64,000 nucleotides of DNA from an uncultured Opitutaceae bacterium (GTDB lineage Bacteria > Verrucomicrobiota > Verrucomicrobiia > Opitutales > Opitutaceae): contig CAITBM010000107.1 in NCBI GenBank assembly GCA_903890485.1, positions 1 to 64,000 on the forward strand, written 5' to 3'. Numbering within the stretch: the first letter of the stretch is position 1; each line of letters opens with the position of its first letter. The translations under genes were made by a program, and so were the position numbers. Under the pieces are notes generated by a model. That model ran no database searches, had not been told where the DNA came from, and was given only the letters and a program-made list of their open reading frames with translations. Positions 33,507 through 42,146 of the stretch are shown piece by piece.

Positions 33507-36152
33507 TTAGTCAGTGCCGAAGCGCCGGTAGAACCATGTCTTCACGATGTGGGTGAGAGCGCAATAGAGGAAAGCGAAGAGGCCGAGCCAGGCGAAGAAC
33601 ACTGCGGGCATCGGGGTCAGGTGGAGGAGCTTGGCGAAGGGGGAGAACGGCAGCCAGATGCCGATCGCCATGACGCTGACGGTCGTGAAGCTCATGGTCC
33701 TGCTCGCGCGGCTCTGGAAGAACGGGATGCGGATCGAGCGGATCACGTGCACGATCAGGGTCTGGGTGATCAGCGACTCGACGAACCAGGCGGTGTGGAA
33801 GAGTTCCTCGAAGTGGGTGTTGGCGGCATCCGAGGTGCCGGTCTTGCCGAAGGCCACGCACCCGAAGACGTAGAGCATCAGGAACCAGGTTGCATAGTCG
33901 AAGATGGAGCTGATCGGCCCCACGTAGAACATGAACCGCTGGATGCTCTTGATGTTCCAGCGGCGGGGCTTCTCCAGGTACTCGGCGTCCACGTTGTCGA
34001 GCGGGATCCCCACCTGGGAGATGTCGTAGAGGAGGTTGTTGACCAGGATCTGCGTCGGCAGCATGGGCAGCAGGTTGACCGGCAGGACAAACGCGGTGCC
34101 GAGCATGCTGAACATGTTCCCGTAGTTGGAGCTGGCACCCATCTTGATGTACTTGATGATATTGCCGAAGACCTTGCGGCCCTCGATGATCCCGTCCTCC
34201 AGCACGAGCAGGCTCTTCTCGAGGAGGATGATGTCGGCTGACTCCTTCGCCACGTCGACCGCCGTGTCGACCGAGATCCCGACGTCGGCCGCCTTCATGG
34301 CGAGGACGTCGTTGATGCCGTCCCCCATGAAGCCGACGACATGGCCCTGGCTGCGCAGGGACTTGATCACCCGCTCCTTCTGGTCTGGGGTGAGCCGGGC
34401 GAGGACGTTGGCCTCGGTGACCTCCTTGGCGAACGTCGCCTCGTCCATCGCGGTGAGCTGGGGGCCGGTAAGGAGCTTGGTGATCGTCATGCCGACGTCG
34501 CCGCAGACCTTGCGGGTCACCAGCTCGTTGTCGCCCGTCAGGATCTTGACCCCGACCCCGGAGCGGCCGAGGGCGGCGATGGCCCGCGCGGAGGTGTCCT
34601 TGGGCGGGTCGAAGAAGGCGATGTAGCCGAGGAGGATCAGCTCGGACTCGTCGGCCACGGCGAAGACGGGCTTGGACCGGTCGAACTCGCGGTAGGCGAT
34701 CGCGAGCACCCGGTAGCCCTGGGCGCTCAGCGTGCGGTACTCGTCCAGGAGATCGTCGCGGATCAGCTGGATCAGGGGGTTGATGTCGTCGTCGACCTGG
34801 TAGTTGTCGCAGACCGAGATGACCTCCTCGACCGCCCCCTTGCAGATCAGCACGTGCCGGTCCTCGTAGTCGATCACCACCGACATGCGCCGCCTCTTGA
34901 AGTCGAAGGGGATCTCGTCGACCTTCTTGCAGTCGCGCTCCACGTCCAGGTCGGAGTGGGTGAGGATCGCGCGGTCGAGCAGGTTGCGAAGCCCCGTCTG
35001 GTAGTAGCTGTTCATGTACGCGTACTTCAGGACGTCCTCGCTCACGCGGTTGGTGACGTCCACGTAGCGCTCGAGGACCACGTGGTCCTGCGTCAGGGTC
35101 CCTGTCTTGTCCGTGCAAAGGACGTCCATCGCGCCGAAGTTCTGGATCGCGTGGAGGTGCTTCACGATCACCTTCTTCCGGGACATCATGAGCGCCCCCT
35201 TCGAGAGGCACACGGTCATGATCATCGGGAGCATTTCCGGGGTGAGCCCTGCCGCGATCGACAGGCCAAAGAGCATGGCCTCAAGCCAGTTGTGGTCCCT
35301 GATGCCCACGATCAGGAAGACGGTGAGCACCATGACGACCATGAACCGGATCATCAGCCAGGTGAAGGCGCTCACCCCCTTGTCAAAACTCGTCGCGTCG
35401 CGCTTGGATAGGAGCTTCTCGGCAAGCGACCCGAAGAAGGTGTTAGCCCCGGTGTAGAGCACGATGGCCTTGGCCGAGCCGCTCAGGACGTTGCTGCCCA
35501 TGAAGCAGGCGTTGGTGAACTCGAACGGCACTCGGCCGGCCGGCTGGTTGTTGTCCGCGCTCTTCTCGACCGGCATCGACTCGCCGGTGAGGGCGGACTG
35601 CGAAACGAAGAAGTCCTTGGCCGAGAGGATCCGCAGGTCGGCCGGGATCAGGCTGCCGGCCGCCAGGACGACCACGTCCCCGGGGACCACCTCCTCAAGC
35701 TGGATGTCGATCTCCTTGCCGTCGCGCACAACCGTCACCGTGGTCTTGACCATCTTCTGGAGCTTCTCGACGGCGCGCGAGGAGCGAGTCTCCTGGAAGT
35801 AGGAGAGGAAGACGCTCAGGAACACCATGGCGCCGACCAGGGTCGCCGAACCCGTGTCGTCGGCCACCCAGTAGAAGAGGGCGCACATGACGAGCAGCTG
35901 GACCACGAGTGGGTTTTTGCACCGGTGCAGCAGGTCCATCACGATCGACTTGCGACCCCCGGCGGCAACGGTGTTGGGGCCCACCTCCTTGAGGATCTTC
36001 GCGGCCTGCTCGGCCGAGAGCCCGGTTGGCGCGCTGCCCAAACGGGTGAGCAGGTCGTTTTCGACGGTCGTGTAGAGGCTCGGGTCGATGGGCACGGTGA
36101 AAAGGGGAGTTACGTGGTCGGTAGCCGTCGGAAGCCTAGCCGAGGCGCTCAT
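33507..36152 (-). CDS. mgtA: Mg2+-transporting P-type ATPase MgtA/MgtB
   Basis: An 881-residue P3B-type ATPase that imports Mg2+. It shows the N-terminal cation-ATPase domain, an actuator with ALTGESMPVEKS near residue 197, the phosphorylation site DKTGTLTQD near residue 350, the hinge MGDGINDVLAMKAADVGISVD near residue 628, and six C-terminal membrane segments. The segment FKRRRMSVVIDYEDRH is characteristic of the N-domain in the MgtA group. A tandem TGTGAC repeat lies 70-86 nt upstream. The EIIA-like gene follows in the same operon. No M-box riboswitch was recognised in the leader. Confidence 0.93.
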   Translation of the reverse strand: MSASARLPTATDHVTPLFTVPIDPSLYTTVENDLLTRLGSAPTGLSAEQAAKILKEVGPNTVAAGGRKSIVMDLLHRCKNPLVVQLLVMCALFYWVADDTGSATLVGAMVFLSVFLSYFQETRSSRAVEKLQKMVKTTVTVVRDGKEIDIQLEEVVPGDVVVLAAGSLIPADLRILSAKDFFVSQSALTGESMPVEKSADNNQPAGRVPFEFTNACFMGSNVLSGSAKAIVLYTGANTFFGSLAEKLLSKRDATSFDKGVSAFTWLMIRFMVVMVLTVFLIVGIRDHNWLEAMLFGLSIAAGLTPEMLPMIMTVCLSKGALMMSRKKVIVKHLHAIQNFGAMDVLCTDKTGTLTQDHVVLERYVDVTNRVSEDVLKYAYMNSYYQTGLRNLLDRAILTHSDLDVERDCKKVDEIPFDFKRRRMSVVIDYEDRHVLICKGAVEEVISVCDNYQVDDDINPLIQLIRDDLLDEYRTLSAQGYRVLAIAYREFDRSKPVFAVADESELILLGYIAFFDPPKDTSARAIAALGRSGVGVKILTGDNELVTRKVCGDVGMTITKLLTGPQLTAMDEATFAKEVTEANVLARLTPDQKERVIKSLRSQGHVVGFMGDGINDVLAMKAADVGISVDTAVDVAKESADIILLEKSLLVLEDGIIEGRKVFGNIIKYIKMGASSNYGNMFSMLGTAFVLPVNLLPMLPTQILVNNLLYDISQVGIPLDNVDAEYLEKPRRWNIKSIQRFMFYVGPISSIFDYATWFLMLYVFGCVAFGKTGTSDAANTHFEELFHTAWFVESLITQTLIVHVIRSIRIPFFQSRASRTMSFTTVSVMAIGIWLPFSPFAKLLHLTPMPAVFFAWLGLFAFLYCALTHIVKTWFYRRFGTD

Positions 36153-36221
36153 GACAAGAAGCTTCGATTCGCGGCGCGCGGCGACCTTTTTTTTCGCCCA
36201 AACAGCCCCCTTTTTAGGAAA

Positions 36222-36238
36222 GTCACACGACGGTCACA
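36222..36238 (-). promoter_or_regulatory. Tandem TGTGAC direct repeat upstream of mgtA
   Basis: On the minus strand TGTGAC occurs at 36238-36233 and 36227-36222, an 11-bp direct repeat (hexamer, 5-bp spacer, hexamer). This is the architecture of OmpR/PhoB-family response-regulator sites such as Pho and PhoP boxes. It lies in the 173-bp divergent region between mgtA and the SNF2 gene, 70 bp upstream of the mgtA start. The rest of the region includes a T8 run at 36187-36194 and no clear sigma70 promoter. Confidence 0.45.
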
Positions 36239-36325
36239 AAAGGGCCCGCGTCATTCCGCAAAGGGGGGTCCAAAATTCTGTTGCGCGCGCCTAGGGCAGG
36301 TGTCTACTTTCGACCTTTTAGGTAA

Positions 36326-38983
36326 ATGCAAACCCACGGTCCGAAACGGGTCTATACACCACATTCCCTGGAGTACTGGTTCGACATCCTAGCCGAGGAC
36401 TGGGCGGACACGTTCTCGGAGAGCCAATTGGACGAGGGGCGCAGGATCTACCGCAACGGCGAAGTGCGTGAGCTCGAGCTCACCGACCGCGACGCCATCA
36501 TCCACCGCAGGATAGAAAAGAAGGACGAGTACGCCGTGATCGAGTGGAGCGCGGGCGCCCTCTCGGTCCGCAGTTCGACCACCGACCGCGAAATCGCCCA
36601 TGCCCTTGCCGTGGCGGGACTTCATGAGATCGAGGAGCTGGTGGCCGATGAGATCTCGCCCCTGCCCGCCGAGGCCGGCAGCGCCGCCCACCACACCCTC
36701 GCCTCGAACGGCAACGGCAAGTTGGCTACAACGGTTGAGCCCGTCCGCGCCGCACCGGTCCCCCGGCTCAACGGCCCCTCGCGGCCCCTCCTCCTGGTCT
36801 TCAAGATCAAGTCCTCCGGGCTCTCCTTCCAGGCCTGCTGGGTGGACAGCGACAAGAAGACCCGGCACCCGGCCCTGGGGCCGGACGCCCACGCCGGGGG
36901 CAACGGGCACGTCTCGAGCGGGGAGCGCGCCAAGCTGATCGGCCTGGCCGCCTATGCCCGAAAGGCGCACTTCCAGTACAACCAGGAGACGGGAGCCTAC
37001 CTGATGGAGTCCCTGGTCGAGATTCCCAATTTCCTGAAGGTCACGCTTCCCCTGTGGAAGCGCGTCTTCGCTATCGAGCTCGACGACAAGACGGCCAATC
37101 TCCTGAAGGGCACCCGCAGCATCGAGATCGAGGCGGTTGCCGAGCGGTCCCAGGGCGACGCGGGCCTGAACCTGAGGTGGATCTTCCGGACCGGCGAGCG
37201 GATGCTCACGGACAGCGAGGTGTCGGCCCTGGTCAAGCGGGGCGGCCAGCCGGTCATCCTGCCGAACCTGGGCATCGTCGCCCTCTCCGCGGAGAAGTGG
37301 GAGTCGTTTAGCTCCTGGAGGCGCAACCTCGAGGAGACCCAGGAGGGGGGCGCGGCCCAGCTCCAGTACCTGATATTCTCCCTCTTCAACGACGCCCGGC
37401 TCAAGCTCACGCTCTCGCCCGAGATGGAGGCGTGGCGCCAGAAGGTGCTCGCAGTCCCCGATTCGCCGCCGCAGATGGCCGCGATCCTGCGCCCCTACCA
37501 GAGGCGCGGCGTCGAGTGGATGCACCACCTCTGCGAGGTCGACTGCCACGGGCTCCTCGCCGACGAGATGGGACTCGGCAAGACCCTCCAGGTCCTCTCG
37601 CTCCTGGCGGCCCGCCCGATGCGCGACCGTCCGAGCCTGATTGTCTGCCCGGCGAGCGTTGTCCCCGTCTGGCGGGAGGAGATTTCAAAGTTCTTCCCCG
37701 AGCTTGCCGTCGACGTCCTGAAGACCGGCAACGACTTCAGCGCGAACAAGGAGCCGGTCATCTGGCTGTGCAGCTACACGCAGCTGCGCAAGCACCGCGG
37801 TCTCCTGGACAGCTTTGAGTTCGGCTACGCCGTCCTGGACGAGGGGCAGTTCATCAAGAACCCGGACGCCAAGGTCACCCAGACCTGCTTCGCGGTCCGC
37901 TCCCGGCACCGGATCGTGCTCACCGGCACGCCCCTGGAGAACCGCCAGCTCGACCTCTGGAGCATCTTCCGGTTCCTGCTTCCCGGCCTCCTCGGCTCGC
38001 GCTCCTCCTTCGAGGGATCGCTCAACGCCGACCGCGAGGGGACGCTCAACCGGCTCAGGGCGCAGCTTGCCCCCTTCATCCTGCGCCGCACGAAGAAGGA
38101 GGTCGCCCAGGAACTCCCGCAGAAGGTCGAGATGGACCTGATCTGCCCCCTTACCGATGTCCAGAGGGCGGAGTACGCGCGCATCTGCACCGAGGGGCTC
38201 GAGAGGCTGGGGGACGACGTCGGCTCGGCCATGCGCGAGAAATCCTTCGGCTTTTTGGCCCTCCTCACGCGGCTCCGGCAAACTTGCTGCGACCCGGACA
38301 TGCTGCCGTGGCTCAAGGCGCCGCTTTCGGATTCCGGCAAGATCAACCTGCTCGTGGAGAAGCTGGCTGAGATTGTCGGCAGCGGCCACAAGGTCGTCAT
38401 CTTCTCGCAGTTCGTTATGCTGCTCGACCGGGTCCGTGCGGCCCTCATCCAGAATTTCCCGGATCTGCCGAGATACGAGCTTACGGGCATGACGCTTGAC
38501 CGGCTCAAGCCCGTCCAGGCGTTCCAGGGTGCGTCGGGAGCGGCGGCGATGCTCGTCTCCCTGAAGGCGGCCGGCACCGGGATCACGCTCCACGCGGCTG
38601 ACTACGTCTTCCTGCTCGATCCCTGGTGGAACCCGGCGGTAGAGGCCCAGGCCGTGGACCGCGTCCACCGGATCGGCCAGACCAACACCGTGTTCGTCTA
38701 CCGGATGGTGACGGCGGGAACGGTCGAGGAGCGGATCCAGGCGCTGAAGGCCTCAAAGAGGGACCTCTTCGACAAGCTGGTTGGCGGGATGGGCGGGGAC
38801 TTTGACCTGAGCCAGCACTTCTCCTCGATGAAGAGCCTGGTGCAGCTGACGGCCTCGCCCGAGCAGGAGACGCCGGAGCGCTGGGTCGAGGGGACAGTGC
38901 CGGCGGCTGCCGCGCCCGCGGCCGAGCCCGCGGTCCCGGAGGCCCAGGACGGCCAGCCGCCCGCGGCGCCGGAAACCCCCTAG
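36326..38983 (+). CDS. SNF2/HepA-type DNA-translocating ATPase
   Basis: An 885-residue superfamily 2 ATPase. The N-terminal 370 residues are a variable region without the CxC zinc motif of SWIM domains. The motor starts at about 390 (LRPYQRRGVEWMHHL), with motif I LLADEMGLGKTLQVLS near 412, motif II VLDEGQFIKN near 504 (DEGQ instead of the common DEAH/DEAQ), motif III LTGTPLENR, and the C-terminal helicase domain with VSLKAAGTGITLHAADYV and VDRVHRIGQTNTV. The C-terminal 40 residues are Ala/Pro/Glu-rich. These proteins remodel protein-DNA or RNA polymerase complexes. Its stop interlocks with that of the convergent ssb-like gene (CTAG, 38980-38983). Confidence 0.88.
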   Translation: MQTHGPKRVYTPHSLEYWFDILAEDWADTFSESQLDEGRRIYRNGEVRELELTDRDAIIHRRIEKKDEYAVIEWSAGALSVRSSTTDREIAHALAVAGLHEIEELVADEISPLPAEAGSAAHHTLASNGNGKLATTVEPVRAAPVPRLNGPSRPLLLVFKIKSSGLSFQACWVDSDKKTRHPALGPDAHAGGNGHVSSGERAKLIGLAAYARKAHFQYNQETGAYLMESLVEIPNFLKVTLPLWKRVFAIELDDKTANLLKGTRSIEIEAVAERSQGDAGLNLRWIFRTGERMLTDSEVSALVKRGGQPVILPNLGIVALSAEKWESFSSWRRNLEETQEGGAAQLQYLIFSLFNDARLKLTLSPEMEAWRQKVLAVPDSPPQMAAILRPYQRRGVEWMHHLCEVDCHGLLADEMGLGKTLQVLSLLAARPMRDRPSLIVCPASVVPVWREEISKFFPELAVDVLKTGNDFSANKEPVIWLCSYTQLRKHRGLLDSFEFGYAVLDEGQFIKNPDAKVTQTCFAVRSRHRIVLTGTPLENRQLDLWSIFRFLLPGLLGSRSSFEGSLNADREGTLNRLRAQLAPFILRRTKKEVAQELPQKVEMDLICPLTDVQRAEYARICTEGLERLGDDVGSAMREKSFGFLALLTRLRQTCCDPDMLPWLKAPLSDSGKINLLVEKLAEIVGSGHKVVIFSQFVMLLDRVRAALIQNFPDLPRYELTGMTLDRLKPVQAFQGASGAAAMLVSLKAAGTGITLHAADYVFLLDPWWNPAVEAQAVDRVHRIGQTNTVFVYRMVTAGTVEERIQALKASKRDLFDKLVGGMGGDFDLSQHFSSMKSLVQLTASPEQETPERWVEGTVPAAAAPAAEPAVPEAQDGQPPAAPETP

Positions 38984-39435
38984 GCTTTCGCCTTAGGCGA
39001 CCCCCGGGGCCGCCGTGCAGCCTTCCTGGCCGGTTCGGCCTCGTCGGGCACCGGCGCAGATGAACCGGTGTTTTGCGGTTCGTCCCCGGGCCTGCGGATC
39101 CTCAGGAACTGGACGTTTTCGGCGACGACCTTCAGGCGCGAGCGCTTGGCGCCGCTCTTCTTGTCCTGCCACTGGTCCATGTCCATGCGCCCCTCGATGA
39201 AGACGAGGGAGCCCAAGGTCAGGAAGTGGGCGCAGGCCTCGCCGGGCGGGCCCCAGACCTCGATGTCGTTGATGTAGGTGGTGTGCACGATCTTTTCGCC
39301 ACTCTCGTCCCTTGAGTTGCGGTTGATGGCGACGTTTAGCAGGCAAAGCGCCTGGCGCAGGGAGGTGGGCGGCAGGCGGAGCTCGGGAGCCTGGGTCAGG
39401 TTCCCGATGAAGGCATAGCGATTGAGGTAGGGCAT
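38980..39435 (-). CDS. ssb: Single-stranded DNA-binding protein with basic tail, last gene of the VirB8-10-like operon
   Basis: The start is the ATG at 39435 (MPYLNRYAFIGNLTQAPELR); the upstream frame is Arg-rich shadow. The OB fold (1-105) shows LNVAINRNSRDESGEK, TTYINDIEVWGPPGEACAHFL, GSLVFIEGRMDMDQWQDKKSG and VVAENVQFL, as in bacterial SSB. The tail (about 110-151) ends RRPRGSPKAKA: it is basic and lacks the acidic DDDIPF-like tip that recruits partners to housekeeping SSBs. It starts 28 nt after the lipoprotein gene on the same strand, so it is probably co-transcribed with the secretion-like genes. Whether it is the only SSB of the genome cannot be seen. Confidence 0.85.
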   Translation of the reverse strand: MPYLNRYAFIGNLTQAPELRLPPTSLRQALCLLNVAINRNSRDESGEKIVHTTYINDIEVWGPPGEACAHFLTLGSLVFIEGRMDMDQWQDKKSGAKRSRLKVVAENVQFLRIRRPGDEPQNTGSSAPVPDEAEPARKAARRPRGSPKAKA

Positions 39436-39463
39436 GGGGAAAGGGGGGCTTGGGGCACCTCGG

Positions 39464-40009
39464 TCAGGGCTCGCGCGGCGGCGGATCCTTTGGCGAGGCC
39501 TTTCCCGAGGGCGCGTCCTGCGGGGCGATCCTCGCCTGCTCAGAGGCAAGCAGGGCCGCAAGGCGACCCGACTGCGCCTTAAGTTCCAGCGCCTGCTCGG
39601 AAAGCTCGCGGCTGCGGCGCATCACCCCTTCCAGGGCGTTCTCCATCCGGGCGGTGCTCTCCCGGTTGGCGGCCACCTCGGCCGCGAGCTCCTGGGGGAG
39701 GAGTCCCGGCTGGTAGGCCAACTCGCCCCGCGAGAGTTCCCCGGCGACCACCCTGAGCGAGGTCGGCGCGGGGGCGAGGGAGGAGGCGTCGCTCTCGCGG
39801 ACCAGCGTGAGATGCCCGTCAAGGAGCATGAGCCGGTAGGCGGCCGGAAGCTCGATCCGGTCGGGAAGCGAGAGGGGCGCGGGGGTCTCGGCGCGGAGAG
39901 TGGCCGGCCCGCCCGGGGGACCCGCCCGCTCGGGTGCGCCCACTCTGGGCGCCTCGCATCCCGCCAAAATCAGGGCCGCGGCGGGGCAGAGAATAACGGA
40001 GGCCTTCAT
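39464..40009 (-). CDS. Small lipoprotein of the VirB8-10-like operon
   Basis: A 181-residue protein starting at the ATG that overlaps the VirB10-like stop. It has a signal peptide and lipobox ALILAGC (Cys at residue 18). The C-terminal half is helical (LPQELAAEVAANRESTARMENAL, RRSRELSEQALELKAQSGRLAALLASEQ) and likely forms a coiled coil. Its place after VirB8-, VirB9- and VirB10-like genes suggests a VirB7-type lipoprotein, but it is several times longer than classical VirB7, so this is inference from context only. Confidence 0.7.
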   Translation of the reverse strand: MKASVILCPAAALILAGCEAPRVGAPERAGPPGGPATLRAETPAPLSLPDRIELPAAYRLMLLDGHLTLVRESDASSLAPAPTSLRVVAGELSRGELAYQPGLLPQELAAEVAANRESTARMENALEGVMRRSRELSEQALELKAQSGRLAALLASEQARIAPQDAPSGKASPKDPPPREP

Positions 40010-41184
40010 GCCTTGGGCCCCGGGTTCGGGGCGTGCCGCATCCCGACCCGGGCATCCTCCGGACGGATGGTCTGCTCGACAAAGAGGAAGAACCTCTTGC
40101 CCGCTGGAACCCGCACGTAGAGGCCCCGGCTCGTGATCTCGTCCCGGATGCGGCTGGCGTACTGGGCGAGGAGTTCGCTCGACGCCGACCCGGCCGAGGC
40201 CGTGAGCAGGTTGCCCAGGGTGGGCGCCACCTGAGTGGCGCCAAGGACGCCCGAGAGGCCCGGGGCGGGCTGCTGGCGCTCGGCCACGGCCGTGGCCCCT
40301 TGCACCCATCCGCCTAGGGCAGCGGCCGCGAAAAGCTTGATCTCGCGGTCTCCCTGGGTCGAAAGGACCTCTCCCAAGAGGCCGTCCGCGCCCTCACTCG
40401 GGGCGATGCCGGCCGCGGGGCGCCCGGCGTCGGACCGGTCCAGTGCGCGCGCCCTGAGCACAAGTTCCCTGCCGTTCACCGCGTCGTTCGAGGCGGGCAA
40501 CACGATCGTCCACTCGCCCTCGTCGACCAGCCGGCCCCGGCCGGCCTCATCCCTCACGGCCTCTGGCCTTGCGTAGCCCAGGGCCTCGGAGCCGGCGGGA
40601 ACGACGACCGCCCCGTTCCAGCAGAGGTCCTCGGTCACCAGCGCCACGATCGGCGCGGAGCGCGCGGTCACGCTGTCGACTGCCGCCACCAGCTCGCACT
40701 TGATCAGCCGGCCGAAGGGGGCGAAGGGCGCATCCGGGGATTCGGCGGGCGGGGGCGAGGCAGCCGGGGCGGCTGAGGTGGGCGTCTCCTGGGGGGCCTC
40801 GCCCGGCATGCGGAAGATTTCCGGCAGGGATTTCTTTTCGTCCCTTCGGCGATTCGGGGGGCTTCCCGGAGCCTCGGTCGGGACGGGCGGGGACGCTGCC
40901 GTGTCCTCGCTCACGTCATGCACCGGCTTCGGCCGCTCGACATCCCGGCGGAACGTGCTCGCGACCGGCGTGGCCTCCCGCAGGGCTTCCGCGGCGCTGA
41001 TCTCCTCGGGAGGCAGCCGCGTCGGAAAGCTGGGCTTGGCCTCGTGGTGCGCCGGAGCAGAGGGGGGCTCCGTCGAGGCGCTCTTCCAGGCAAGGAGCGC
41101 CAGGGTTGCGGCGCCGGCGATCAAGGCGCACGCCCGCAGCGATATCGCCCCCCGGAGAGACGTGCCCAGGAAAATGGGGTTCAT
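40006..41184 (-). CDS. VirB10/TrbI-like protein
   Basis: This 392-residue protein has a cytoplasmic N-terminus, one membrane segment (about 16-33), a long Pro-rich periplasmic linker (about 35-150) and a C-terminal domain from about 155. That domain has the TrbI/VirB10 pattern: RLIKCELVAAVDSVTARSAPIVALVTEDL, VVVPAGSEALGYA, an inserted hydrophobic helical antenna (about 275-335) and IRDEITSRGLYVRVPAGKRFFLFVEQ. VirB10 spans both membranes and gates the type IV secretion core complex. Its start overlaps the VirB9-like gene by ATGA. Confidence 0.75.
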   Translation of the reverse strand: MNPIFLGTSLRGAISLRACALIAGAATLALLAWKSASTEPPSAPAHHEAKPSFPTRLPPEEISAAEALREATPVASTFRRDVERPKPVHDVSEDTAASPPVPTEAPGSPPNRRRDEKKSLPEIFRMPGEAPQETPTSAAPAASPPPAESPDAPFAPFGRLIKCELVAAVDSVTARSAPIVALVTEDLCWNGAVVVPAGSEALGYARPEAVRDEAGRGRLVDEGEWTIVLPASNDAVNGRELVLRARALDRSDAGRPAAGIAPSEGADGLLGEVLSTQGDREIKLFAAAALGGWVQGATAVAERQQPAPGLSGVLGATQVAPTLGNLLTASAGSASSELLAQYASRIRDEITSRGLYVRVPAGKRFFLFVEQTIRPEDARVGMRHAPNPGPKA

Positions 41185-42146
41185 CGGGATCCAAATGACG
41201 GAAGGTCCATCCGGCGGACCGGCCTGGGATTGGCGCTCGCCAGGATGCGGGCGCTCACGTGGAAGACATTGTCCGGGAGGAGCCGGGTGGGCAGGCCGTC
41301 AGGGGCCCTGCCGATCACCAGGAGGGCGGCCCGCCCCTCGCCGGGCTCGAGTATCCCGGGGAAGTCCACCGTGCCCACCGGGTAGACCCGGTCCCCCGAC
41401 CGGACAACCCACCCGGCGGGGTCGAGCACCAGGCGCCGGGGTGAGGCGCTCAGGACCGAGACACAGATCCCCAGGCTGTCCGTGGTTTGATCCCTCAGGG
41501 CGAAACGTGGGGTGAGCGTGAAGTCCCCGAAGCTCTCCGGGCACGTCCCGAACTCCGCAAGCCGGAGCGCAGGGTTGGAGGCGGCCACTGCCCGCGCCCC
41601 GGCCGCCGTCGTGTTCAACATGAGCCTCATCGTGTCGACGAGGCCCAGGAGGGACTGCGGGTCGGGGCTTCGGAAAAGCGCGCGCGGGGGCCCCTTGCGC
41701 AGCGTGAAACCGGGCGCGGGTTCCGGGGTGGGCCGTCCGTCGACGAAGGTCACCTTTCGCCAGGCAAGGCCCGCGGGTGCCGGGACAAACTCCAGGGGGA
41801 TTCCGCGTGTCCCGCCGCCGGGGACGGCAACCACGATATGGAGGACGCGGTGCGCTGCGGCGGACACCGGGGTCACGAAGATGCGGCGCCTGCCCCGGGT
41901 CGCCTCGATCACGAAGTCGCCGGCATACTTGTCCGGGTCGGGAGTGAAGCCCCTTCCGGCCCAGTCCTCGAGCGGCCACGGAAAATCAAGTTCGACCGTG
42001 TTCTCCGGCTCGGTCGGTACGGCGACCGGGCGGTGTTCACTTCCCTCCGGGGGGAGGACGACCCGTGTCACGCTTTGGACCGGATCCTCCGCCCGGGCTG
42101 ACGCCAGGGCGAAAAGTGCCGCCGAGCACAGGGCCAGGCCTCTCAC
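41181..42146 (-). CDS. VirB9/TrbG-like exported protein
   Basis: A 321-residue protein with a signal peptide (1-19). The N-terminal half reads as beta strands with the VirB9-like pattern of a FPWP region followed by DFVIEATRGRRRIFVTPVSAAAHRVLHIVVAVPGG; this is consistent with the CagX/VirB9 N-domain. The second half (about 200-321) is also beta-rich and less clearly assigned. The call rests on this pattern and on position between VirB8- and VirB10-like genes; on its own it would be a hypothetical exported protein. Confidence 0.5.
   Translation of the reverse strand: MRGLALCSAALFALASARAEDPVQSVTRVVLPPEGSEHRPVAVPTEPENTVELDFPWPLEDWAGRGFTPDPDKYAGDFVIEATRGRRRIFVTPVSAAAHRVLHIVVAVPGGGTRGIPLEFVPAPAGLAWRKVTFVDGRPTPEPAPGFTLRKGPPRALFRSPDPQSLLGLVDTMRLMLNTTAAGARAVAASNPALRLAEFGTCPESFGDFTLTPRFALRDQTTDSLGICVSVLSASPRRLVLDPAGWVVRSGDRVYPVGTVDFPGILEPGEGRAALLVIGRAPDGLPTRLLPDNVFHVSARILASANPRPVRRMDLPSFGSR

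Noticed and set aside
33511-35211. Second minus-strand frame of 566 codons inside mgtA
   Set aside because: It is an alternative frame of the P-type ATPase gene, Arg/Pro-rich and without recognisable domains.
36153-36325. M-box (Mg2+ riboswitch) in the mgtA leader
   Set aside because: None of the conserved M-box segments could be recognised in the 173-bp region on the minus strand.
35887-36392. Plus-strand ORFs spanning the mgtA start and the divergent region
   Set aside because: They run antisense to the conserved N-terminus of MgtA and into the SNF2 gene in another frame, with no domain.
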